Part shown: in pieces, positions 49,801 to 61,409 of the stretch
Layout of the letters: every line of letters begins with the position of its first letter
Numbering within the stretch: position 1 is the stretch's first letter
NCBI RefSeq assembly: GCF_048128805.1
Contig: NC_135998.1
Location: 29,618,992-29,682,991, forward strand
Origin: Centroberyx gerrardi
Taxonomy: Eukaryota > Chordata > Actinopteri > Beryciformes > Berycidae
DNA length: 64,000 nt
Reading direction: 5' to 3'
The notes under the pieces: generated by a model
Database searches by the model: none
Told to the model about the DNA's origin: nothing
What the model saw: only the letters and a program-made list of their open reading frames with translations
Position numbers and translations under genes: made by a program

Positions 49801-52800
49801 CTAAAATGTAAAAACTTGCACAGAAGGTTGCAGAAGTGAAACACATTCATTTTGCATAATGTGGTATTTTCCAGTGATTCAGGAGAAAAACTAAGAATGG
49901 GGCAAAAGCCTCAATCCTACTTATCTGATACTAGTGCACAAGAACGCCAACACACGTTGGATTACTGACACATTTGACTCCCTGCACAACATACGACCAA
50001 AGTTGTCCTGCCTCCTCAGGGATGCTGATGAGACTAAAGAGTGGATCGAGGAGAAGAACCAGGCCCTCAACACTGACAACTATGGCCACGACTTGGCCAG
50101 CGTTCAGGCTCTGCAGCGCAAACACGAGGGCTTTGAGAGAGACCTGGCCGCCCTGGGTGATAAGGTCAGATTGACTTCCTAGACCCTCTCTGCTTTAGAT
50201 CAGATTTGTAGCTGATGTGACCAGTCTTCATTCTAGCTGATCCTTCTTCTCTGTTGATCTTGATGCTAAATTTTCCCGGTCCCCTTGCCCAGGTGAACTC
50301 CCTTGGCGAGACGGCAGAGCGTCTGATCCAGTCCCACCCAGAGGCAGTGGATGACATCCAGGAGAAATGCACTGAGCTGAACACCGCCTGGAGCAGCCTG
50401 GTGGGACGCGCTGACCAGCGCAAAGACAAGCTCGGCAACTCCCACGACCTGCAGCGCTTCCTCTCAGACTTCAGGTGAGGAGAGAACAGCAGATGTATTT
50501 GGTCAGATGTATTGTTTAGGTGAAGAACTAGATTGGGAATGACGTACTTGCTGTTGGGAAAAGCACATCATGGGAGTCTAGGAGATGCAATTAAGCCAGT
50601 GTTAGTGAAAAATGTAGGCATGAAAATGGCAAAGGGATAGTGCAAGATGACTAGTAAGTAAGAAATAAAAGTGCTTGGTATTATCTTAATTCTCCATCTC
50701 TCCACAGAGATCTGATGTCCTGGATCAATGGCATCCGAGGACTGGTGTCTTCAGAGGAGCTGGCCAAGGATGTGACTGGAGCCGAGGCCCTTCTGGAAAG
50801 ACACCAGGTGCTGAATTCCCCCCTTCTGTCCTCCAATTATCAAACAGCAGAGTTTCACACAGAGTTTTACATCTAACTCCCTCCATTCTTCCTTCTTTTG
50901 CTTTTCTGTCCTTTCAGGAGCACCGTACAGAGATCGATGCCCGCGCCGGTACCTTCCAGGCTTTCGAGCAGTTCGGTCAGCAGCTGCTGGCGCGAGGCCA
51001 CTACGCCAGCCCAGAGATCCAGCAGAAACTGGAGGCTTTAGATCGCGAGCGTGCTGATCTGGAGAAGGCCTGGGTGCAGCGCCGCATGATGTTGGACCAG
51101 TGCCTGGAGCTCCAGGTGATTGCGTGATGGCATTTGGCAGCCATGAGATGACAGGTCAGCAGCAGGTGTTTTGCAGGTACTGACTGCTGTCTTTGTCCCT
51201 CCACAGCTCTTCAACAGGGACTGTGAGCAGGCTGAGAACTGGATGGCAGCTCGCGAAGCCTTCCTTGCCAGTGATGACAAGGGCGACTCCCTGGACAGCG
51301 TGGAGGCTCTCATCAAGAAACATGAGGACTTTGACAAGGCCATCAACGTGCAGGTCAGCAAGACATTCAAAGGCTTTGAAATACGTTGGTAGTGGTACTC
51401 TACATGTGTAGTAAATGTTGTACTGCTGTACAGGAGGAGAAGATCGCCGCTCTGCAGTCCTTTGCTGACCAGCTGATTGGAGCGGACCATTATGCCAAGC
51501 CTGAGATCTTCAACCGCCGCAACGAAGTCCTGGACAGGTAAAAAACTTTGGATCGTTCACTTTCGCGTATATGAAGTGTGAACACTTACGCTTGTGTTTG
51601 AGCTCACCTCTAAACACTAAATCCTGACTGTCCATAGGTGGCGCCGGCTGAAGGCCCAGATGATTGAAAAGCGTTCAAAGCTGGGTGAGTCCCAGACCCT
51701 GCAGCAGTTCAGCCGGGACGTGGATGAGATTGAGGCTTGGATCAGCGAGAAGCTGCAGACCGCTACTGACGAATCCTACAAGGACCCTACCAACATCCAG
51801 GTACGCATTTGGCTTCTCCCAGCATCGACTCACCCACAGAAGTCAGGTTTGAGTACACAGAATTCTTATTTCCAAAATGGCAGAAAGTGTGACTCAGTCA
51901 GTGGGAAGCGACCGCTCCTGTCTCTTTGCTAAATCCCCTCTAATTCATCCAGTTCAGAAAATTAAACATTCATGTTGTTTTCAAAGATTTTTTTAGGCAA
52001 GCGGTTGAGCCGAGAAATAACTGTCAGTCATGTCTCATTAGCAAAATTAAAATTGGTAATGTGTTTTGTCTTGTTCTAATGCCACTTACCCTTTCGTTAA
52101 CTCAAAGCCCTCCCTGTGTTGTGTCTCAAGTGAGACTGAATTTCTCTGTTTCTCTTATTGTCTTATCTTCTATAGCTGTCCAAGCTGCTGGTAAGTTTTG
52201 AGTAGTGTGTCAGCTCACTAACATCCGAGCAGGTTATCCTCCATGTGTCCACGTCTTTGCTTTGTGTGTAGACACGATGTGAAACAAGCATTCTCATCTT
52301 AAGTTTGTCCCTCATCGGTACTGTCCAGTGCCAGCTTCTTTTTCACATGGGTTTTAATTTTGTTAATTTGTTTAGAATTTTGGTTAAATTCCATGCTAAA
52401 TATTTGTATTTTTTTATTTTTTTGTAGGTCTGTTTTGCCATCATAGGCTACTAGTTGTTGGGTGTGGCTTCCATGTTTGTTTGTGTTTTTATTTTCTCGA
52501 GGCTGGGTCATCTTTAAACTTGCTTCAGATGTTTGATTTCCTTTTTGTAACAATCACTCAAGCCATTGATAAAACAGTATCACAACTTCAGCTTACATAT
52601 TTAACAAAACAAAATCAAATTGGACCTTGAAGTGAAATTTAGAGACCACTGAATATTTCTCACTGGGGAGGAGAGCAGGTTGTATGGCCTCTGCTTCTTC
52701 GTTGGTGTCGGTTGAGAAATACTCAGTGATTGTCAAAACAAACTATAGCACCTTAAGTGGCTCTGTGCTTGATATGTAGATAGATCTACTGCCAAAAACT

Positions 52801-55800
52801 ACTAAATTTTCTCCTCTGCTCTTGCTGTGTGAGAACCATGAAGCAGCTTTGAAGTGGCCCTCTCCTCCTGTAGGTTCTCTTGAAAAGCCAGTTCTGTTGC
52901 GGATGCCGTCCGCTACACCGCCATTTTGTGTTCGTCACTTGTCCTGTGTGTCTGTAGATGTCCGACACGTCCGTCATGATTGGTGTCTTAATTTCACTGT
53001 TTTTGACTTTGTATTCCACTTTTAGTTTTACATTAATAGCTACAAACACAATGTATCTACTAATTCATATTCCACATATTAATTTCACCGACATATGCTA
53101 TGGGTAAAGGTTAATTTTTCTCAGTCAAGGTGGGAACAACAAGACACTTAAATTTCAGCTGCAAGAACATTGCTACATGAGCTCAAAACACTCACACACT
53201 CATTTTCACAGGCTAAAGGGATTCATTCACACCATAAGATCAGAGTTTCTCATACCATCTCCGTCTGCCCTCCTCTCCCTCTCTGTGCTGTCAGAGTAAG
53301 CATCAGAAGCACCAGGCGTTTGAGGCCGAGCTGCACGCCAACGCAGACCGAATCCGTGGAGTCATTGATACCGGTAACGCCCTGATCCAGAGGGGCGCCT
53401 GCGCCGGCAGCGAGGACGCAGTCAAGGTATATTCATATATATATACTTAAGAGATTAAGATTGCACTTTATTGATCTCCTAGGGGAAATTTGGGTGTCAC
53501 AGCAGCAATGTACAGTACAATGACAGAACAAAAGATATAAGGCAATATACATAAATAAAAAACTATCAAGGTAAACAATATAAAACTATTAAAAAGTGTC
53601 TCAGTGTCCAAAGTGTCTAAGTGGAGTGGAGTCCAGGGATATGGTCAATAGGTGCTTATTATCCATGTACTGTACTGTAGTAGCTGTGTACAGTAATGTA
53701 ATTATATCATATAATAATTATATAATACAACTTTTTATTACAGTTTAGTTGCATTTTAGGCATTTCGCTGACGGTCTTATCCAGAGCGACTTAAAATGAG
53801 TTCAACAGTATAATAAGCTTCAATTCCTAGATCAACAAAAATTACAAGCAACCAAAAATAACAAGCTTGATAGGATAATATTCCTGTCGCCATAAGATGA
53901 TCATATAAGAAAAGAAATGGAATAAAAGCTTAGCAGAGTGGCAGGAGGGATTTTTCTATTATTAATTGATAGTAATAGAGAAAGTAGAGATCATCTAGAA
54001 ATGAACAATGAATGAATGTTATGAACTTTGTTGAAAATGAACTTAAGTTTTTGTTCAAACATGACTTGTTGGCTTCCTCAGGCGCGTCTCAGTGCTCTGG
54101 ATGAGCAGTGGCAGTTCCTAGTCAACAAGTCAGCAGAGAAGAGCCAGAAACTCAAGGAGGCCAACAAGCAGCAGAACTTCAACACCGGCATCAAGGACTT
54201 TGACTTCTGGCTCTCTGAGGTGAGAATCGCTTGGCCAAATACACTTGTAAACACACACAGATACGCAGAAGATAATCTCAAAGATCCTTGCATCTCATTG
54301 TTGTTCCTTAGGTGGAAGCCCTTCTCGCCTCAGAGGATTATGGCAAAGATCTGGCTTCAGTCAACAACCTGCTGAAGAAGCACCAGCTGCTGGAAGCTGA
54401 TATTTCTGCCCACGAGGTAATGGAGACCACACCAGTGCACCAGGCCTCTCAGCACCTCTGCTTTTCAGTCAGCTCATTGTTACAGAAATGGCACTGAATG
54501 TGGGTCAGCTGTGCCTCAGGGAAACGGGCAAGATCTTAATTCAGAACATTTGTCAGTTTTAGCCTCTTGGCTCACTGTCACAAATTAGAGAATACCCAGC
54601 TAGGGAATTGGTAGTCATAAAAAAGTTAGAAAGGCCTAGTTGGTGACCTCAAAAAGAAAAGTTAATTGTGATACCTAATATTAACTTTCACCAAGAGTTT
54701 AAGTAAAACAAAGTTAATTATTTCCCCTACACTGCTTGTCAAGTTTGGACACACCACATTTTTCTTTATTTTTTTTTTACAATTTTCCACATTTTAGAAT
54801 AATAGTAAAGACATCAAAACTATGAAATAACACAAATGGAATTATGCAGTGACCAAAAAAGTGTTAAACAAATCAAAACTATCTTATATTTTAGATTCTT
54901 TAAAGTAGCCGCCCTTTGCCTTGATGGAAAGGCAAAGGCTTTGGAAAGAAATTCATACATAGGATCAACTTCACTATTTATATTTGTCTAAGAAACACAT
55001 TTCAAGCATTTAAGCAGAAGCCTTTAGATCAAAATGGCTTTAAGATCATGAAAAAAAGTACATTCAATCAGGTGCCCCAAACTTTTGACGGGTAGTGTAC
55101 ATGTAGAGTTCTAGATGAGACCCTCTCACCTCCTCTCCACCCCTCTCCCCTCCCCGCAGGATCGTCTGAAGGATCTGAACGGCCAGGCCGACAGCCTGAT
55201 GGGCAGCAACGCCTTCGACACCACGCAGGTGAAGGACAAGCGCGATGCCGTCAACGGCCGCTTCACCAAGATCAAGAGCATGGCGGCCGGCCGTCGCGCC
55301 AAGCTCAACGAGTCCCACCGCCTGCACCAGTTCTTCAGGGACCTGGATGATGAAGAGTCTTGGATCAAGTAAGAGAGTTCCCCAGTTTGTGTACTTTCTT
55401 GAAGAGAATCATCAGTGGTGATCAGTGTTTGAATATTACACCTCTGTCTCTGTCCTCTATTTCTTATATGTGCTCCTGGCATGACATACACAAGTTAAAG
55501 ATATAAACAGCAGCTCTCATTTTTGCCCTCCCCCTCCCCCTTTACCCCCTCCAGAGAAAAGAAGTTGCTTGTGAGCTCGGAGGACTACGGACGTGATTTG
55601 ACAGGAGTACAGAATCTGAGGAAGAAGCACAAGAGGCTGGAAGCCGAGCTGGGGGCCCATGAGCCGGCCATTCAGGTGAGGCCACTGTTAATTACACAGG
55701 GTTTGATCACACACTAGTATGAGAGTTGCCCATACTAGTTTTTTAAGTCCTGTCAGATAGGACAGGACAAATCTCCTTTGGTTTTTGTGGATAGCCACAA

Positions 55801-58800
55801 GTTAAAAAGAGAAACTTCTGTTCCCTGAGATTGCCCTAACCTGTCTTTGTCCTGTGCGTGCGTGTGTTCCCAGTCGGTGCTGGACACGGGGAAGAAGCTG
55901 TCCGACGACAACACCATCGGCCAGGAGGAGATCCAGCAGCGGCTCGCCCAGTTTGTCGACCATTGGAAGGAACTCAAGGATTTATCTGGAGCAAGGCAAG
56001 CCTACTAACCTACACAAATATACACCCACTCTGTCACTCTGACACACAGACAAATGCGCGCACACATATACACGCAGATATTAATAGTGGTTAGGTGTGT
56101 ACATTTGCGTAATGTGTGTGTCTGTGTGTTCCTAGGGGACAGAGGCTGGAGGAGTCGCTGGAGTACCAGCAGTTTGTGGCTAATGTGGAAGAGGAAGAAG
56201 CTTGGATTAATGAGAAGTTGAATCTGGTGGGGAGCGAGGACTACGGTGATACACTGGCTGCTGTGCAGGTGCGTTTGTGTGTCATTGTCCACGATGTCCT
56301 TAGAAATAAAGTATTTATGAACCATATTACAAATCATGGTGAGTGTTATCTGTTGTAGAGTGTTGAGAAACCTTTTCTCTATGTCAGGGCTTGCTGAAAA
56401 AGCATGAAGCGTTCGAGACCGACTTCACCGTGCACAGAGACAGAGTCAACGATGTGTGTGCTAATGGAGATGAGCTGATCAAGAAGGTACGGCCTACCGA
56501 ATTACACAGAAATGTTTCTATTGCAACCAAGAAGCCCATTTTTCATAACATGATTATTACGTTGATGCATGGAATACGACTGTAGACGCAAAGGCAAAGG
56601 CATGTTAAGTATGTGTCTGTGCTCCAGAACAACCATCATGTGGACAACATCAGCGCCAAGATGGCGGCCCTGCGGGGCAAGGTGTCGGAGCTGGAGAGGG
56701 CGGCGGCCCAGAGGAAGGCCAAGCTGGACGAGAACTCAGCCTTCCTGCAGTTCAACTGGAAGGCCGACGTGGTGGAGTCCTGGATCGGTACGAATACATG
56801 GCCGACTTCTGTCTTCCCTTTCCATGGAAATAGTCTCATTCCAAAACCAGATATTTGTCATATGACTCGGCCCTTCTAAAATACTAAAATACTCTCTGAG
56901 GAATGCCTAATTAGATTTATATGATAAGATATGACTCAGTAGTTTGGAAGATTTTAATGGAATTGAGCAGATTTAGAGCAGATTTACATCCATCACCCAT
57001 CAGCTTTTCTAAAACCTCTTTGTGTGTGTGTGTGTGTGTGTTTAGGCGAGAAGGAGAACAGCCTGAAGACGGACGACTACGGCAGAGACCTGTCCTCTGT
57101 GCAGACTCTGCTCACCAAGCAGGAAACGTTTGATGCCGGCCTGCAGGCCTTCCAGCAGGAGGGCATCACCAACATCACGGCGCTCAAGGACCAGCTGCTG
57201 GCCGCCAAGCACGTCCAGTCCAAGGCCATCGAAGCGCGCCACGCCGCCTTGATGAAGCGCTGGAACCAGCTGCTGTCCAACTCCGCCGCGCGCAAGAAGA
57301 AGCTGCTGGAGGCTCAAGAGCACTTCAGAAAGGTAGGTAGAGAGAAAGAGTGGCAGAGGAAGGAAGGATGGCAGGAGAGAGGAAGAAGAGAACTCGGATA
57401 CACATTAAAATTGTTCAAAAAGCACATGCATAAATCCACCCAAGAACATCTTCTAGCTATACTATTAGAATAAATTGGATTCCTTATCATTAAAGATTGC
57501 CGTTTCATTTCTCATCCTACCTCTTATCTTCTCACCCACCAGGTTGAGGACTTGTTCCTGACCTTCGCCAAGAAGGCCTCGGCTTTCAACAGCTGGTTCG
57601 AGAACGCCGAGGAGGATCTGACGGACCCGGTGCGGTGCAACTCTCTGGAGGAGATTCGGGCTCTCCGCGAAGCCCACGAGGCGTTCCGCTCCTCACTCAG
57701 TTCGGCCCAGGCCGACTTCAACCAGCTGGCCGAGCTGGACCGACAGATCAAGAGCTACCAGGTGGTGTCCAACCCCTACACCTGGTTCACCATGGAGGCC
57801 CTGGAGGAGACCTGGAGGAACCTACAGAAGATCATCAAGGTCTCCGTCGAGTTCTTCTACTCTAAAAGTCGTATCGATGGCCATAATTTAAAATTTCAGA
57901 GGTAGAAAATGGGTTTGAACGCAGTTTAACTTATTGGTGTGTGCGGTTTCTGTCTCTGTGTAAATGTGGATGTAGGAGCGAGAGCTGGAGCTGCAGAAGG
58001 AGCAGAGGAGGCAGGAGGAGAACGACAAGTTGCGTCAGGAGTTTGCGCAACACGCCAACGCATTCCACCAGTGGCTGCAGGAGACCAGGTACAGCAGGGC
58101 GGTCATCAAGTTCACTTCATGAACCTGGGTTGAAATTAGGGATCCACCATTAAGGAGTTTTCGGTGTACAGCGCTGATGTCAACTGTTCTTTCATACGGT
58201 TCTCATCATGTTGAGCATCTAAAAATAATTTCAACCCAGCTGATTTGCATGACAGGGTGTTATGGGATAGAATGCACCTGCTGGTATTTGATAACTGCAC
58301 TCCACATGATGTACAAGCTAGTCCTGCATATTGTGTATGATTATTGAAAACTAGGCTTGGGCGATTATCCAAAATTTTATATCACGATTAGGGATGCACC
58401 GATACCGTTTTTTTTACTGCCGATCCGATAACGATACCAGAATTTTGAGTATCAACCGATACCGAGTACCGATCCGATATTGACCCCTTTTTTTCTTCTG
58501 TAATTACACAGCTGCATACAACATGTAAATAACATGGGAACAATAATTTTATTGTTAAAAAAAAGAAAAGCAGCAGGGCAAAAGAACTGACCAAAATAGG
58601 AATGACAGTTCCTAGGATATATAAAAGATTGCTGCAATATAGGAATACAGTGCAAAAAAACTCACAAAAGTGCAAAAGAGCAATAAACGGACCAGTGCAT
58701 ACTGCTACAAAACAATATTGAAACAACCATACAGCCTTTGCTTATATTTTTTTTCCTCTTCTTTAGTGTGAATAACTGACAGAAAAAATACTGCTACACA

Positions 58801-61370
58801 TAGGCTTTTTCTGGGCATAACATCCAGTGTGTGCCAAGTCTAGTCTAGTTTTAATCACTTAAGGACAAGAGGCAGGTTTTTCTTCAGAAACAGAAGCATC
58901 TCACCTCTCTCTGCTGTCAGCCTGTTCCTCCGTTCACTGACAGTGTTGACAGTCACTGACGCTGACGCACGCACAGGTCGCGTCAGCGTCATCAGCGCGG
59001 TAGCATTAGCTTTAGCCCCCATCTCCAAAAAGCTTCGTTTTGTGAAAACGGAAGACTTAATTGAAACCTTTATGGTGGCGTGTACACGATACTAAGCCCA
59101 AGGACACTCGATGTAAGTTTGAGCTAAGGAGCAGGCGTTTGGAAGGCGTCGCCAGAAGACGTTCTTGGTAAAGTGAGTTGGATAAAGATCTTTGGGACGC
59201 TAGTAATGGCATAGCCATCTAGCATCCCTTTGTGGCTAAAATAATTCCCAACCGCTGACATGTTTACATCAGCACATTGCCTGCACGCTCGCTTTCTTTT
59301 TCCAACTTCTTCACTCACTCGTGTCGCGTCACGTGCAAACTCAGGCATGTTTTACGGCAGGCAACTACGCCCGTTTATTACTCCGGGGGCTCGAACTGAT
59401 TGCTCTGGATCGGATCGGATTATAACGTTAGCTGCCACCGATGTCCGATCCAGCATTTTAGGCCAATATCGGCCCGATACCGATGCCAAGTATCGGATCG
59501 GTGCATCCCTAATCACGATACTGTCTCGCCAAAATATCGCGATATCCGATATTTCATTAATATCGCGATATTTACCGCCATATCGAATATATATTATATT
59601 CGATGCTATCAAATATCAGATCTGAAAAACTAGAGCTTCAAGCACATTCGCCACTTTCCACACTGTTTTTGCTCATGTGTTTCGGGGGTTTGTTGCAGTG
59701 TGTTGTCGCCTTAATGTTGTTAACTTGTATTTGTTTCTCTTTTTTTTTCTCTCTCTCTCTCCATCCCTCCCCTCTCTTTCCCCCTCCTTTCTCTCGGCCG
59801 CTTCCGCGCTGATGCTTCGGATCATTTTGCTAATCAGGACATATCTTCTGGATGGGTTAATATCAAATTTTGTCTTTTTTTTGTCTGATGTTTTTGATCA
59901 AATGTGTGTGGATGTGAGACTGTATATCTCAGAAAGTTAGTTACCTAGTTGCAGAACCTGTTAGAAAATATGTCTTATTTATGTGTTTATGTTTTTGATT
60001 TCTGCCCCCTTCCCATTTTTCTCCTTTACATATTTGAATTTATGTTTGCAATAATCCCTGTCTTTCCCTCTTCTTCTCGGCTGATTTTGACTCTCTGGTC
60101 ATTCCTTCCTCCCTTCCCCCCCATCCCCTCTCTGAATAGCATAGCCTATCGACGGGTTATCTGTGTCTATCAATACCAAGTTGCCGATGATCTTTCCGGA
60201 AGGTCAACCTTTCTCCAGCCTTTCTCTGGTTTCATTTGCTTCTCCCCCTCTGACCCACCCAATGTGACTCAATGCACTTCAGTCTAAAAAACACCATTTG
60301 GGCTCTGGTGTGCTCAGTATCTGCTGCACTAACAAACCCACCCACAGAGCCTGTTTACCTGGCTACAGTCAGCACTGCCTGAGTGGATAGGCTAGTTCTC
60401 ACTTTTTTTTTCACTTTATGTGACTTTTAGTGTGCACAGTTCAGGGATGGAAACTGCAAATAATTGGCTTCCACTGGATCTTAAAGACACAGCCTTTTTT
60501 GCCATTTTCTTACTCATCTTGATTCAACAGATCATTTCTTTTTCTGCATGTGTGCACTGATTTCGCTGTACACCATTCATCTCCTATAACAGCAAGACTG
60601 ACTTTCATATTCATCCATTGTCAGAGTTGAAATACTAGGGAATCTGGTGCAGTTTCCAGTCCTGTTTGCAGTAGCCCTAACGTTGCATGGTATGGGTTAC
60701 CGATGGTTTGAGGTAGCTAGCTAGCTTTTTGGCATGAATGAGGTTGGCACTCTGCAAAAGGCCAAGTGCTTTTTGGATGGCCAACATTTTGCAGTTTTGC
60801 AGCACAATACTTTAATGCAAAATTATCAACTTTGAAGGAGATTTTACTAAGGCAAAAATCCATCTAAATGCATTTATTAAATTAAATAATTTTGACCTTT
60901 TTTATTTAGAGCTGCAAGGGCTATTGGCACAAATCTAAATATAATAGTACATAAAGGTGTTAATAAGTTTGTATTATTTAAGATCTTCCACTGCAAAGAC
61001 GTTTTATGTAATCTGTTAAATGAACGATTTGTCTTGAATCAGGAATATTTGATGTTAAGATGTTGAGAATACAAGCGGTGTGAATACCAAGCGGTGTGTG
61101 AGTGTCAGTCCAGTAGTTCAGCAGATGGTCCTGCCTCCTGTCTGATGTTGGTGTTTGTGTTCAGGTCTTGTATGGTGGAAGAATCCGGTACCTTGGAGTC
61201 CCAGCTGGAGGCCACCAAGGTAAACACTGCTGCTGCTAGAGACCAGCTTCAGGATCCCAGGACACTTTATTTTTACATATCTTTTGTTGCATGAGATCTG
61301 CACTAATCCATACCTGAATTGTGGGCGAGGTATGGGGTTCAAAAAACACCTTGTGGGTGATTTTGTTGAC

Positions 61371-61409
<39 letters not shown>

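Noticed and set aside
59260..59625. 121-codon frame near the sptan1 microexon 49
   Set aside because: Composed of the right end of the nested hAT and the CGATAT-rich MITE; no coding signature.
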